DNA of 64,000 nucleotides from Hydromonas duriensis (GCF_004363775.1 NZ_SNZE01000001.1:106860-170859), one strand, 5' to 3'; numbered from the stretch's first letter, positions 17,763 through 27,680 are shown. Notes: a model not told the origin generated them from the sequence alone. Numbers and translations are program-made.

Positions 17763-19574
17763 ATGCCCAACTCTTTCGATTTTTTTACCCCACCTTTTGA
17801 CACCTTGACGGTGATTGAGCAAGACAAGGTGCGTCAGTCCTTGGATGTGGCGTATTACCCAAAAGGTTCTGAAATCGTGGGTGTGGAGGTCAGTGAAGAC
17901 ACACCTTTGCATCTGATTTTAAAAGGAGAGGTGCATCAGCTTCGGGGCAATGCTTTTGTGTCATCTTTTGGTGAGCAAGATTGGTTTGATGGAAAATTAG
18001 TCATGATGGGGCGCACAGAGTTTCGTTATGTCGCCGCTGAAGAGGTGGTCAGTTATTTATTGCCAGCATCGTTGATTAAACAACTTGCGGTTGAAAATGC
18101 CCTGTTTGGTTCTTTGTTGTTTGCGGATATTTCTGAGCGGCTTAATGCAGCAGCGATGCATGACAAGCGTCGAGAGCTGCACAGTTTGGCGATGGCAAGG
18201 GTGAAAGATGCGTATTTGCGTAAGCCCCATTTTGTTGAGGCTCATGTCAGCGTGGTTGAGGCGACGCGGGTTTTGCGTGAACGCAACGCATCGCATGTAT
18301 TGGTGCAAGACGGTGAGCGGGTCGGTATTTTTACCAACACCAATTTATGTGACGCGGTGTTGCTTAACCGAGATTTGAACAGCATGCCCGTGCGTGAGGC
18401 GGCGCGTTTTGAGTTGTTGACGATTGACTTGAATGATGAAATCACAGAAGCCCTGCTTATTATGATTCGTCATCGCATCCATCGCTTGGTGGTTATGGAT
18501 AACAATCAGATTGTTGGTGTTTTAGGGCAGCTGGATTTGATGAGCTTTTTCTCGAATCATTCTCACCTTATTGCGCAACAAATTGATATGGCGCAAGACA
18601 TTGAAGAGTTGCGCGTGGCGAGCTCACAAATTGAAAAATTCATTCGCACGCAACATGGTTCAGGGACAAAAGTATCCGTCATTGCCCGCATGGTGCAAGA
18701 GCTGAATTTACAAGTGTTTAGTAAGTTGTGGTCGCTGCTGGCGCCGATGGATGTGCAGTTGAATACCTGTGTGTTGGTTATGGGCAGCGAAGGGCGTGGC
18801 GAACAAGTCCTGCGCACCGACCAAGACAATGCCTTACTGATTCGAGATGGTTTTGAATACGATGGTTTGGCTCAAGTGTGTGAACGCATGAATGAGGAGT
18901 TAAGCATCATGGGCTATCCATTGTGCAGTGGGAACATGATGATGAATAACCCGCTGTGGCGTCAACATTGCAGCGTTTTTAAAAAAACTATCACAGGCTG
19001 GATTTTTTCAAGTGACACGCAAGCCCCTGTGTATTTATCGACTTTTTTAGATGCCAAAGTGGTGTGCGGAGATGACACTTTATTCAATGATGTAAGAAAT
19101 CATTTTTTATTGGGGCAGCGCGATTATGCGGGGTTTATCAATCGCTTTGCTCAAGCCATCAATATGTTTGGTGATGCAGAACCCTCTTGGTGGCGCAAGT
19201 TTTTGCCGATTGGCGGGCATGACGAAATGGAATTGGACTTGAAAAAAGTCGGCATTTTTCCCGTTGTGCACGGGGTCAGAAGTTTGGCTTTGGAGAAAGG
19301 CATTGTCGCAACCAGTACCAAGGCGAGAATTGAGGCTTTGGTGCAGATGGGGGTGTTGGACGTTGAAACAGGGCGTAATTTAATTGAGGCCTTGTATTTC
19401 TTTTTGGCCGTGCGCTTAAAAAACAGCTTAAATTTGACCATCGAGCAAACGGGTTCAGCCGTGAATCCTAAAGATTTAAGTGCTTTAGACCGAGACTTGC
19501 TCAAGGACTGTTTGAATATCGTCAAGGACTTTAAGGTGTTCGTCTCACAGCATTTTCATTTGGAGGCATTTTAA
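17763..19574 (+). CDS. DUF294 nucleotidyltransferase-like protein with cNMP and CBS domains
   Basis: 603 residues: a cyclic-nucleotide-binding-like domain at about 10-130, two CBS motifs at about 155-265, then a DUF294 domain with GSEGRGEQ at 341-348 and TDQDN at 352-356, the GlnD-like nucleotidyltransferase signature, and a C-terminal helical region. Such proteins are thought to sense adenylates through CBS and to modify a protein partner. The substrate is unknown. AAGGAG precedes the ATG. The next gene is an exonuclease 36 bp away. Related genes cluster with actP and acetyl-CoA synthetase in other Proteobacteria, which links it to acetate metabolism. Confidence 0.88.
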   Translation: MPNSFDFFTPPFDTLTVIEQDKVRQSLDVAYYPKGSEIVGVEVSEDTPLHLILKGEVHQLRGNAFVSSFGEQDWFDGKLVMMGRTEFRYVAAEEVVSYLLPASLIKQLAVENALFGSLLFADISERLNAAAMHDKRRELHSLAMARVKDAYLRKPHFVEAHVSVVEATRVLRERNASHVLVQDGERVGIFTNTNLCDAVLLNRDLNSMPVREAARFELLTIDLNDEITEALLIMIRHRIHRLVVMDNNQIVGVLGQLDLMSFFSNHSHLIAQQIDMAQDIEELRVASSQIEKFIRTQHGSGTKVSVIARMVQELNLQVFSKLWSLLAPMDVQLNTCVLVMGSEGRGEQVLRTDQDNALLIRDGFEYDGLAQVCERMNEELSIMGYPLCSGNMMMNNPLWRQHCSVFKKTITGWIFSSDTQAPVYLSTFLDAKVVCGDDTLFNDVRNHFLLGQRDYAGFINRFAQAINMFGDAEPSWWRKFLPIGGHDEMELDLKKVGIFPVVHGVRSLALEKGIVATSTKARIEALVQMGVLDVETGRNLIEALYFFLAVRLKNSLNLTIEQTGSAVNPKDLSALDRDLLKDCLNIVKDFKVFVSQHFHLEAF

Positions 19575-19610
19575 AATGGAAGTCACCGCGTTGTCCTCAA
19601 AGGTATAACA

Positions 19611-20228
19611 ATGAAATCAGCTTGGCAAAACTGGAAAAACTATTGGTACAAACGCCATTTGACTGTATCTGATTATGCATTCTTGTTCGACACACCGCCA
19701 GAGAATGAATGGGTCAGCATCGATTGCGAAACCACAGGGTTGGATGTTAGGCATGACCATATTCTAACCATTGCGGCAGTGAAAATCGTGGGCGAGCGCA
19801 TCATGAGTAGCGAGCGGCTTGAATTGATGTTGTGCCCATCCAGTCGGGTCAGCCCAGACAGCATCCGCATTCACCACCTGCGAGAATCGGATGTGCAAGG
19901 CGGGATGTCCGCACAACAGGCCACGGATAGATTGTTGCGCTTTATTGGCTCACGTCCGTTGGTTGGCTATAACATCAAGTTTGATCAAAGCATGATAAAC
20001 CGCCTTGTTGCCCCGATTATTGGCATTGCCTTGCCCAACCCAACCATTGATATTGCACCGATGTTTCATCAGCTTCGCCAGCAACAACTCGGGCATGGTG
20101 ATATAGATTTAAGTTTCGCCAATATCACGCGCACGCTAGATTTGCCCACATGGGCTGCACATGATGCTTATAACGATGCGCTTATGGCCGCTTTGGTCTT
20201 TTTAAGTTTGCGTCATCGGTTGATGTAA
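19611..20228 (+). CDS. 3'-5' exonuclease of DnaQ/DEDDh type
   Basis: 205 residues. The DEDDh metal ligands are visible: Asp and Glu in SIDCETTGLD, Asp in YNIKFDQSMI, and His with Asp in AAHDAYNDALMA. It is shorter than the polymerase III epsilon subunit and lacks the PolC-binding tail. It is paired with the DUF294 protein, a combination that recurs in genomes next to acetate uptake genes. Whether it acts on DNA, RNA or a nucleotide signal is not known. Confidence 0.9.
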   Translation: MKSAWQNWKNYWYKRHLTVSDYAFLFDTPPENEWVSIDCETTGLDVRHDHILTIAAVKIVGERIMSSERLELMLCPSSRVSPDSIRIHHLRESDVQGGMSAQQATDRLLRFIGSRPLVGYNIKFDQSMINRLVAPIIGIALPNPTIDIAPMFHQLRQQQLGHGDIDLSFANITRTLDLPTWAAHDAYNDALMAALVFLSLRHRLM

Positions 20229-20478
20229 TTGACATTGATGCTCTAAAAAGAGGCACAAAATTCAATTTGCACCAAAATAAAGCAATAAAAAACACAGTTG
20301 CACCAAAAAGAACCTATAACCGCAACAATGCTTGCCTTAATATGCAAGGGAAGTTAAATAAAATGCGGATATAAGTAAACACAAATCAATAGGCGAATAC
20401 AGACATCACAGGTATCTCGCCATTGGTCACGTTGGTCAATTTTTTACACGTTGATATTGTTATTTTTTAGGAGGAACC
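20229..20478 (+). promoter_or_regulatory. glnA upstream region with direct repeats
   Basis: TTGCACCAAAA occurs twice (20267-20277 and 20298-20308), 31 bp apart, which is about three helical turns. The TGCACC core equals half of the NtrC consensus palindrome. A second pair TTGGTCA-CG-TTGGTCA lies at 20423-20438. No convincing sigma-54 -24/-12 element could be picked out by eye. An AGGAGG site precedes glnA. Confidence 0.5.
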
Positions 20479-21891
20479 ATGAGTGCCGTTGCAAAAGTCA
20501 TGCAGTTGATTAAAGACAATGAAGTCAAATTCATTGATTTTCGATTCACCGACACCAAAGGTAAAGAGCAACATGTGTCTGTACCTGTCTCGGCGTTTGA
20601 TGAAGACAAGTTTGAATCTGGCCAAGCGTTTGATGGTTCGTCAATCGCGGGTTGGAAAGGCATTGAAGCCTCGGACATGTTGTTGATTCCAGACCCAACC
20701 ACTGCGAACCTAGACCCATTTACAGCAGAAAGTACTTTGATTCTAACCTGCGACGTGATTGACCCCGCCGATGGCAAAGGTTACGAGCGCGACCCCCGCT
20801 CCATCGCTAAACGCGCCGAGGCTTACCTCAAGTCAACGGGCATTGGCGACACCGCATATTTTGGCCCAGAGCCTGAGTTTTTCATTTTTGATTCGATTCG
20901 TTACAAAACCGACATGCAAGGCTGTTTCGTGCGCATTGGTTCAGACGAAGCGGGCTGGTCATCTTCAGTAAAAACTGAAGGAGGCAACTTGGGCCATCGC
21001 CCCGGCACCAAAGGCGGCTACTTCCCTGTCGCACCGACCGACACATTCCAAGACATTCGTTCAGAAATGTGCTTGTTGCTCGAACAAATGGGCATTCCCG
21101 TCGAAGTTCACCACCATGAAGTCGCGGGACAAGGGCAAAATGAAATTGGCACAAAATTCTCTACTTTGGTACAACGCGCGGATTGGACTCAAGTATTGAA
21201 ATACATCGTGTTTAATGTCTCTCATGCGTATGGCAAAACCGCCACATTCATGCCAAAACCAGTCGTCGGTGACAACGGCTCAGGCATGCACGTTCATCAG
21301 TCCATTTGGAAAGATGGTGTGAACACCTTCGCGGGTGACGGCTACGCGGGTTTGTCAGAAACGGCTTTGTACTACATTGGCGGCATCATTAAACACGCTC
21401 GCGCTTTGAATGCAATCACCAACCCGTCGACCAACTCGTACAAGCGTCTCGTGCCACACTACGAAGCCCCTGTGAAATTGGCGTATTCGGCGAAAAATCG
21501 TTCCGCCTCAATTCGCATTCCATTCGTCGCGAATCCGAAAGGTCGCCGCATTGAAGCGCGCTTCCCAGACCCAATGGCGAATCCGTACTTGTGTTTCTCG
21601 GCCTTGTTGATGGCAGGTTTGGATGGCATCCAAAACAAAATTCACCCAGGCGACCCAGCGACAAAAAATTTATATGATTTGCCGCCAGAGGAAGATGCGC
21701 AAATTCCAACCGTGTGCACGAGTTTAGAGCAAGCTTTAGAGGCTTTGGACAAAGACCGCGAATTTTTGACGCGCGGTGGCGTGTTCACTGATGCGATGCT
21801 CGACGCATACATCGCGTTGAAAATGGAAGATGTGAATAAAATGCGCATGACCACGCATCCTTTGGAATTTGAGATGTATTACAGTCTGTAA
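20479..21891 (+). CDS. glnA: Glutamine synthetase type I
   Basis: 470 residues, the usual length. It condenses glutamate and ammonia with ATP. Signatures include [12 protein letters not shown] near residue 52, the ATP-binding region (the stretch around [16 protein letters not shown]), and the adenylylation site in NLYDLPPEE near residue 398, so activity is probably controlled by GlnE. It heads a region with ntrB and ntrC downstream. A very strong ribosome-binding site fits high expression. Base use at the third codon position looks more C-rich than in the neighbours, as expected for a highly expressed gene. Confidence 0.97.
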   Translation: MSAVAKVMQLIKDNEVKFIDFRFTDTKGKEQHVSVPVSAFDEDKFESGQAFDGSSIAGWKGIEASDMLLIPDPTTANLDPFTAESTLILTCDVIDPADGKGYERDPRSIAKRAEAYLKSTGIGDTAYFGPEPEFFIFDSIRYKTDMQGCFVRIGSDEAGWSSSVKTEGGNLGHRPGTKGGYFPVAPTDTFQDIRSEMCLLLEQMGIPVEVHHHEVAGQGQNEIGTKFSTLVQRADWTQVLKYIVFNVSHAYGKTATFMPKPVVGDNGSGMHVHQSIWKDGVNTFAGDGYAGLSETALYYIGGIIKHARALNAITNPSTNSYKRLVPHYEAPVKLAYSAKNRSASIRIPFVANPKGRRIEARFPDPMANPYLCFSALLMAGLDGIQNKIHPGDPATKNLYDLPPEEDAQIPTVCTSLEQALEALDKDREFLTRGGVFTDAMLDAYIALKMEDVNKMRMTTHPLEFEMYYSL

Positions 21892-22017
21892 GCCTAAGCA
21901 GGTATAGGCTTTAAAAATCAGGGTAAACGACTTGTGTTGATTAAAGAGATGAAGCCAAGTTGTTTACCAGTTGATTGTTTTGTTATTCATAATTTTATCA
22001 ATAGAGAGATTCGTTTT

Positions 22018-22437
22018 ATGAGCGCTTGGAGCAAGTCTTATAGCCATGATATTGAAGCTGAATCCTCTGTTGTTTGGAGTGTGTTGATTGATACCGCCAC
22101 TTGGAAAGACTGGAATGCTGGTGTTAAGTCCATTCAAATAGAGGGTGATTTTATTGCAGGCACTCATTTCGCAATGGAGTTGCCTGACGGCGATATTATT
22201 CATAGCAAATTGGTTTCTGTTGTGGCGCAGCAGCGCTTTACTGATGAAAGTAAGTTGGGTGAAACGATTATTCAGGTTGAGCATCGTATCGAGCCTATTG
22301 CCGAGAACAAAACTCGCGTTATTTACGCTATTGATGTGCGTGGACCCGAATCTCAAGTTATTGGCGAAGCCGTGAGTGAAGATTTTCCTAGCGTGATGGA
22401 AAATTTAGGCAAATACATTGCTCACAAACGTAATTAA
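22018..22437 (+). CDS. SRPBCC-fold protein
   Basis: 139 residues from the chosen ATG, which has AGAGA upstream; a longer in-frame form begins at 21934 but its extra 28 residues are not family-like. The pattern EAESSVVWSVLIDTATWKDWN at the start and a C-terminal helix (VSEDFPSVMENLGKYI) fit the polyketide cyclase/SRPBCC ligand-binding fold. Its ligand is unknown. It lies between glnA and a small secreted-protein gene and ends before a terminator. Confidence 0.7.
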   Translation: MSAWSKSYSHDIEAESSVVWSVLIDTATWKDWNAGVKSIQIEGDFIAGTHFAMELPDGDIIHSKLVSVVAQQRFTDESKLGETIIQVEHRIEPIAENKTRVIYAIDVRGPESQVIGEAVSEDFPSVMENLGKYIAHKRN

Positions 22438-22516
22438 GCTAAAAAGAGAGAAACCCGTACTGAACAAATTCCTAAAAAATGGAAAAAAGGCTTCTTTTCT
22501 CGTGTGAGAAGTTGAC

Positions 22517-22550
22517 AGCGCTGATGCAATTTTGTATCAGCGCTTTTTTT
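22517..22550 (+). terminator. Rho-independent terminator after SRPBCC gene
   Basis: AGCGCTGAT and ATCAGCGCT pair around a ten-base loop, followed by seven T residues. It separates glnA-SRPBCC transcription from ntrB-ntrC. Confidence 0.88.
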
Positions 22551-22569
22551 ATGTAGACCGTTCATGCTC

Positions 22570-22575
22570 TATAAT
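22570..22575 (+). promoter_or_regulatory. Candidate -10 element (TATAAT)
   Basis: A perfect TATAAT lies just after the terminator and 28 bases before the next start codon. No good -35 is visible at 16-18 bases upstream. It may drive the unit of the small secreted protein, ntrB and ntrC independently of glnA. Confidence 0.4.
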
Positions 22576-22597
22576 GCGGGCATGGGAGGAGGCAATG

Positions 22598-23101
22598 ATG
22601 CGGGTTAAACAAATGGTGTTGGTGCTGTCGATGTTCGGTGCGTGGGCTTGTGCTGCTCAGGCGCAGATGCGAACCGAGGCTAAAATTTATGTCTGTCATA
22701 ACGAAAACGGTCAGTTGCTATTGCAGAACTTAAACATGCGCGCAAAATGCAGCGAACGAGTGGTGCGTGTGGTTGAACCGATGCCCCGTTCGCGTGTGTC
22801 ACCGCAAATGAGCGACCCTCAGCCCGCAAATGGCGCGATAATCGCAGGTGCGCAGGTCTCACCTGAAGTGCAACAACATCGAGATGCTTCACGTAGACAG
22901 ATTTTGGAGGGGGAGTTGGCACAAGCGCAGTCCATACTCAACCGTTTGCAAACAGAAACGCGTCATACATATTCAACGTCATTGGATAAAGATTTGAAAA
23001 AAAATTTAGCCATGGCACAAGCCAACGTCAAAGCTCTACAACGCGAAATTGCTCAGATAAAAGGCATGACCGACAACGACCTCCGTTTGGTGACTAACTA
23101 A
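22598..23101 (+). CDS. Small secreted protein, DUF4124-like, with coiled coil
   Basis: 167 residues. A signal peptide ends near AQA-QM. The mature start has a pattern resembling DUF4124 (IYVCHNENGQLLLQNLN, later a Cys in MRAKCSERV), giving two cysteines that could form a disulfide. Residues about 100-155 form a likely coiled coil (EGELAQAQSILNRLQTET, LAMAQANVKALQREIAQI). Two adjacent ATGs are possible; the second is better spaced from the GGGAGG site. Genes of this type often precede ntrB in Burkholderiales; function unknown. Confidence 0.7.
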   Translation: MRVKQMVLVLSMFGAWACAAQAQMRTEAKIYVCHNENGQLLLQNLNMRAKCSERVVRVVEPMPRSRVSPQMSDPQPANGAIIAGAQVSPEVQQHRDASRRQILEGELAQAQSILNRLQTETRHTYSTSLDKDLKKNLAMAQANVKALQREIAQIKGMTDNDLRLVTN

Positions 23102-23121
23102 TATATGGCTCAATATTGCAA

Positions 23122-24243
23122 ATGACCCGCTCAACAATCAAACCCTCTCCAGTGGCTCCCATAAACCTAACGATAGACGCCTTACAAAATGCGGTGGCGG
23201 TACTCGACGTTCAGGCGCGTGTTCAGCAGCTTAATTCGGCTGCGCAAATGATGTGGGGCAGTACCGTGGCTCATGCGCAAGGGGTTGGTATTGGACATTG
23301 GTTTGAGCAGGATGAGACGTTAACTAAACTGTTGCAACATATGTTGCTCGGCAAGAATGAAGTTTGTCGTGGGGTTTTGCGTCTGTTGCGTGTGCGTGAC
23401 GACATGAGCGACAGCGTACTGGTTCATGTCATTGTCTCGCCGCTGCATGAGCTGTCGCCGCTGTCCACGGTGGAATACTATTGTTTAGAATGCCATCAGT
23501 TGGGCGCGTATGAAAATGTCAACCAAGATGCGCAATGGCGCGCCCAAATGCACAACTATCAATTGCTCATGCGCCAATTGGCTCACGAAGTGAAAAACCC
23601 ACTAGGGGGCATTCGTGGCGCGGCGCAATTGTTACAAGATGAACTACAAGACAGCGCGCCTGAGTTGATGGAATACACTGAAATGATGATTGCGCAGGTC
23701 GATCGACTCAAAAACATGGTTGACCAGTTTCTTGTCCCTTATCGTCAAGGTGTGGGGCAGGCGAAAGGCTTAAATATCCATGAAGTGTGTGAAAGTGTCT
23801 ATCGTTTAACGCAAATTGAATTTGGCACACAAATTGTTTTGCAGCGCGATTATGATGTCAGTATTCCTGACGTGCGCGGTGTGGCCGACTATTTGCAACA
23901 ATTGCTGCTCAACTTGGTACAAAACGCAGCGCAAGCGGTTTTGCGCCAATGCACAGAAACGCCTAAAGTGATTATTCGCACACGGGTTGCGCGTCAATGT
24001 GTGGTGAATCAAGTCATGCAGCCGATGATGATTGAATTGTCGGTCATTGACAACGGCCCAGGTGTCTCGCCTGAAATTTATGACACTTTATTTTTGCCCA
24101 TGGTTAGCCAACGCGAGGGGGGGACGGGCTTGGGCTTGTCGGTTGCCATGCAAATTGCACAACAACATGGCGGTACAATTGAGGTACATAGCCGCGTTGG
24201 GCATACACAGATGCGAGTGTTGTTGCCACTGGCCTCCAGTTGA
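23122..24243 (+). CDS. ntrB: Nitrogen regulation sensor kinase NtrB
   Basis: 373 residues: PAS domain at about 15-130, HisKA domain with the phosphorylated His155 in LAHEVKNP, and a HATPase domain with the N box (LLLNLVQNAAQAV), G1 (VIDNGPGVSP) and G2 (GGTGLGLSVAMQIA). It has no membrane segment, as expected for NtrB (GlnL), which phosphorylates or dephosphorylates NtrC depending on PII. A TTG two codons upstream is also in frame. The ribosome-binding site is poor. Confidence 0.95.
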   Translation: MTRSTIKPSPVAPINLTIDALQNAVAVLDVQARVQQLNSAAQMMWGSTVAHAQGVGIGHWFEQDETLTKLLQHMLLGKNEVCRGVLRLLRVRDDMSDSVLVHVIVSPLHELSPLSTVEYYCLECHQLGAYENVNQDAQWRAQMHNYQLLMRQLAHEVKNPLGGIRGAAQLLQDELQDSAPELMEYTEMMIAQVDRLKNMVDQFLVPYRQGVGQAKGLNIHEVCESVYRLTQIEFGTQIVLQRDYDVSIPDVRGVADYLQQLLLNLVQNAAQAVLRQCTETPKVIIRTRVARQCVVNQVMQPMMIELSVIDNGPGVSPEIYDTLFLPMVSQREGGTGLGLSVAMQIAQQHGGTIEVHSRVGHTQMRVLLPLASS

Positions 24244-24276
24244 ACCATTAATTTATCTTTTGCGTAGGGAATATGA

Positions 24277-25731
24277 ATGGCTTACGGACTCAATGACCGT
24301 CCCACTGTTTGGGTGGTTGACGATGATAAAAGCATCCGCTGGGTGCTCGACAAAGCCTTGCAAAAATCGCGTTTGCCGTATCGAATGTTTGCAGATGGGC
24401 AAGAAGTCCTCGATGCCTTGAATCATTGGACGCGCACGCCTGAAAACATGCGCCAAGCGGGCGATTACCCCGCGTTACTATTGTCGGATATTCGCATGCC
24501 AGGTGTCTCTGGCATTTCGTTATTGCGCGACTTTAAACAGTTCGCCCCTGATGTGCCCGTCGTCATGATGACCGCCCATGCCGATTTGGAGAATGCCGTA
24601 AGCACCTTTCAAGAAGGCGCGGCAGAATACATTGCCAAACCTTTTGACACCGAAGAGCTGATGGCGTTGCTCAAACGATTTTTGCAACCCGTGACCCAAA
24701 CGACAACTGAAAGCACTTCCGAGCAAACGCAATTTGGTTTATTGGGTCAAAGCCCCGCGATTTTACAAATTTTGCGCACCATTGGCCGTTTATCTGCCAC
24801 TCAGGTGAATGTCTTGTTGACAGGCGAAACGGGCACAGGCAAAGAGCTGGTTGCGCGAGCGATTCATGCCACCAGTCGCGGTCATGACGCACCTTTTGTC
24901 GCCATCAGTACAGCCGCTATTCCCGCGCACATGCTCGAGTCCGAATTGTTTGGGCACGAAAAAGGTGCTTTTGTCGGTGCCAGTCAAATGCGAGCAGGAC
25001 GGTTCGAAGAAGCGGCTGGCGGTACTTTATTCTTAGATGAAATCGGCGACATGCCGCTGGATTTGCAAGCCCGTTTGTTACGGGTGCTATCCGAAGGGGT
25101 GTATTACCGAGTGGGCGGCAATGCCTTAATCAAAACCAATGTGCGCATCATCGCCGCCACCCACCAAAACTTAGCCGCACGGGTTGAGCAAGGTTTATTT
25201 CGGTCGGATTTGTATCATCGTTTAAATGTGATTGGCATTCATCTGCCGCCTTTACGTGAACGAGCAGAAGACATCCCTTTACTCATGCAGCATTTTTTAC
25301 AACAAGCCGCACATGATTTAGGTTTAAGTGCAGCAAAAATATTGTCCGAATCAGCGATGAACATCTGTCAAAAAGCCACTTGGCTCGGCAATGTGCGTCA
25401 GTTGGATAATGTGTGTCGTTGGTTGACGGTCATGACGCCGACTCAAATCATTAACGAAAACGATTTACCAAATGAGTTATCAGCATTGCCTGCCTTACCT
25501 CAAGATTCGGAAGCGGCAAGCCAGCCTAGCGTGTATTGGCAAGAGGCTTTGCGCTTAGCCGTGACGCAGGCACTTACAGATAAACAACCTGCCGTGATGC
25601 TTAAAATGCAAGAGCAGTTTGAGCAAGTGGTGATTGGCGAAGCCTTGAAATTTACGCACAATCACCGCCAAAAAGCGGCGGAATTGCTCGGTATTGGACG
25701 CAATACAATCACAAGAAAAGTCAGAGATTGA
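24277..25731 (+). CDS. ntrC: Nitrogen regulator NtrC with GAFVGA loop
   Basis: 484 residues: receiver domain with phospho-acceptor Asp71 in [13 protein letters not shown]+ domain with Walker A GETGTGK (183-189) and Walker B in [11 protein letters not shown], and a Fis-type HTH at the C-terminus ([19 protein letters not shown]). The sigma-54 contact loop reads GAFVGA (230-235), with Val at 233 instead of the conserved Thr; the codon is GTC. Receiver helix 2 to strand 3 carries a small insertion (residues about 50-63). It activates sigma-54 promoters such as glnA in nitrogen limitation. It is 33 bp after ntrB. Confidence 0.94.
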   Translation: MAYGLNDRPTVWVVDDDKSIRWVLDKALQKSRLPYRMFADGQEVLDALNHWTRTPENMRQAGDYPALLLSDIRMPGVSGISLLRDFKQFAPDVPVVMMTAHADLENAVSTFQEGAAEYIAKPFDTEELMALLKRFLQPVTQTTTESTSEQTQFGLLGQSPAILQILRTIGRLSATQVNVLLTGETGTGKELVARAIHATSRGHDAPFVAISTAAIPAHMLESELFGHEKGAFVGASQMRAGRFEEAAGGTLFLDEIGDMPLDLQARLLRVLSEGVYYRVGGNALIKTNVRIIAATHQNLAARVEQGLFRSDLYHRLNVIGIHLPPLRERAEDIPLLMQHFLQQAAHDLGLSAAKILSESAMNICQKATWLGNVRQLDNVCRWLTVMTPTQIINENDLPNELSALPALPQDSEAASQPSVYWQEALRLAVTQALTDKQPAVMLKMQEQFEQVVIGEALKFTHNHRQKAAELLGIGRNTITRKVRD

Positions 25732-25770
25732 TTAAATCTGCTGAATCTATTTTTTATAGATAGATTTTGT

Positions 25771-26337
25771 TTAATTCTTTTTTTCTCTTGTTTTTAAAAG
25801 TCCCATTTGTTCTGGGTAGAATCCAGTGACTTCAGCATATTCGATTGACAATTGAATGAGTTCTTCCTCAATCGTCTCTTTGACCATGCGGTAGTGTAAA
25901 ACGCCGACTGTTTTTGAAGCGTAATCAATTGTGGCAACGCCAATCGGTATATTGGCGGACTTCGCGATGTGATAGTAGCCCATATGGATATAAGGCTTAT
26001 GACGACGAGTGCCTTCGATGGCGATGGCGAGCCAACAATTATCTTCTTTCAGAATGGCATTTTTCAATGTCGTGGTCAAATCAAGGTTGCCATCGCGTTT
26101 GATGCCAATGCCGCCGAGTGCTCGCATCAGCCAACCGACGGGTGGATAAAACCAAGTATGTTTGGCAACCCATCGCGGTTTGAGGCGAACGGCGAACTTC
26201 CATAAAAGCCCCATGGGAAAATCCCAATTGGATGTGTGTGGATAGACAATATAAATGCCATGTTTGTTTGGAGGTGGTGTATAAGCTGTTGTCCAGCCAA
26301 GTTTTTTTAGAATTTTTTTAGAAAGCCAACTCAACAT
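25771..26337 (-). CDS. Lysophospholipid acyltransferase family protein
   Basis: 188 residues. The catalytic HxxxxD motif reads HTSNWD. The glycerol-phosphate acyltransferase EGTR motif is visible as IEGTRR near residue 110. The start at 26337 has an AAAAGG site; a longer frame to 26433 would overlap the end of cca. It belongs to the PlsC-like superfamily and probably transfers an acyl chain in the inner membrane. Downstream of cca on the same strand as the lipid cluster, so it may act with it. Confidence 0.85.
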   Translation of the reverse strand: MLSWLSKKILKKLGWTTAYTPPPNKHGIYIVYPHTSNWDFPMGLLWKFAVRLKPRWVAKHTWFYPPVGWLMRALGGIGIKRDGNLDLTTTLKNAILKEDNCWLAIAIEGTRRHKPYIHMGYYHIAKSANIPIGVATIDYASKTVGVLHYRMVKETIEEELIQLSIEYAEVTGFYPEQMGLLKTREKKN

Positions 26338-26393
26338 ATTGTGCCTTTTAAGTTGTGGAAGTGTACGTGTTCTACCGTATGACGCATGACAAA

Positions 26394-27680
26394 TTAAGCA
26401 GATGGCATGGCATTTTTTTGACTGTTTTGCCATTCCAGCAAAATAGGCGCAATCGCCTCACACCGAGCCTGATGCAAAACAGCAGGAATTTTAGCAGGTT
26501 CGTTTTGCCATTGTGTCACTAAAGGCTGAATGTCCATATCTAAAACACGAGCCAATAAAGTTTTCCAAGCCTCAAACCACGGCGTTGGGTGATTGGGGTA
26601 ATCACCACCGCGCCCACGGGTGTCGGCCTGAGTGCACAGCAGCATGTCTTGAAAGCGCTCAGGGCGGCGCAGCGCATCGGTGCGCTTGAAAACGTCGATT
26701 ACTGTACCCGCCGTCAGTTCGGGTAAGTAGTAAAAAGTGGTGTGGTCCAGCGCGACCATCTTGGCCAAATCAGTGCAGGCGCGGGGCGCACGAATGCGTG
26801 TTGATAATGCCTGCGTCAACGGCACACCGCGCGCCTCATGACCTGTGTGGCGCGGTAAAATATCAGCGGGTGTATTGCCTTTACCCAAATCGTGACACAA
26901 CGCCGCGTAACGTGATTCAAGGCTCAAATTCATGCGCGCGCTCATATCCAAAACCATCATCACATGGATGCCCGTGTCAATTTCAGGATGATAATCGGCG
27001 CGTTGAGGCACGCCAAATAAAGCATCGACCTCGGGTAACCATTCGCGCAGCAAGCCACATTCGCGTAAAACTTCAATCATGCGCGACGGTTTGTTCTCCA
27101 TAAGGCCGCGCGCGATTTCTTGCCAAATCCGTTCAGGTACAAGTGCAGCGGTTTCACCAGAACTCACCATTTGTTTCATCAAAGTCATGGTTTCAGGCGC
27201 AACGGTAAAGTCAGCCCAACGCGCAGCAAATCGTGCCACACGCAAAATGCGCACGGGGTCTTCGCAAAATGCGGGTGATACGTGACGCAATACTTTGTTT
27301 GTCAAGTCCGCCTCGCCTTGGTAAGGGTCAACCAATTCGCCTAGAGCCCCATTGGGCAAAACCTCTCGTGCCATGGCATTGATGGTTAAGTCGCGACGAG
27401 CCAAATCGTCTTCGAGGGTGACATCAGGCGCGTAATGCACAGCAAAGCCAGTGTACCCTTGTCCAACTTTACGCTCCGTGCGTGCTAAGGCGTATTCCTC
27501 GTGCGTTTCAGGATGTAAAAAAACGGGAAAATCCTTGCCCACAGGTGAAAAACCCGCCGCTAACATGGCCTCAGGCGTGCCGCCAACAACAACATAATCC
27601 ACATCGTTGACCGATGAGCCAAGCAGCGCATCGCGTACTGCGCCGCCGACTTGGTAAGTTTTTGGGGTGGAAATAGTCAT
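26394..27680 (-). CDS. cca: Multifunctional CCA tRNA nucleotidyltransferase
   Basis: 428 residues. The class II nucleotidyltransferase head (YQVGGAVRDALLG, then DVDYVVVGG with the two catalytic Asp) and the RRDLTINAMA motif are present. Residues about 225-330 contain an HD phosphohydrolase domain (HVMMVLDMSARM, then CHDLGKGNTP). It adds or repairs the CCA end of tRNAs; the HD part gives phosphatase and 2',3'-cyclic phosphodiesterase activity in the E. coli enzyme. It lies between the lipid genes and the acyltransferase. Confidence 0.95.
   Translation of the reverse strand: MTISTPKTYQVGGAVRDALLGSSVNDVDYVVVGGTPEAMLAAGFSPVGKDFPVFLHPETHEEYALARTERKVGQGYTGFAVHYAPDVTLEDDLARRDLTINAMAREVLPNGALGELVDPYQGEADLTNKVLRHVSPAFCEDPVRILRVARFAARWADFTVAPETMTLMKQMVSSGETAALVPERIWQEIARGLMENKPSRMIEVLRECGLLREWLPEVDALFGVPQRADYHPEIDTGIHVMMVLDMSARMNLSLESRYAALCHDLGKGNTPADILPRHTGHEARGVPLTQALSTRIRAPRACTDLAKMVALDHTTFYYLPELTAGTVIDVFKRTDALRRPERFQDMLLCTQADTRGRGGDYPNHPTPWFEAWKTLLARVLDMDIQPLVTQWQNEPAKIPAVLHQARCEAIAPILLEWQNSQKNAMPSA

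Noticed and set aside
20240-20272. Sigma-54 promoter before glnA (GGCAC followed by TTGC)
   Set aside because: The GG and GC pairs are 15 bases apart instead of 10, so it cannot be a standard -24/-12 promoter.
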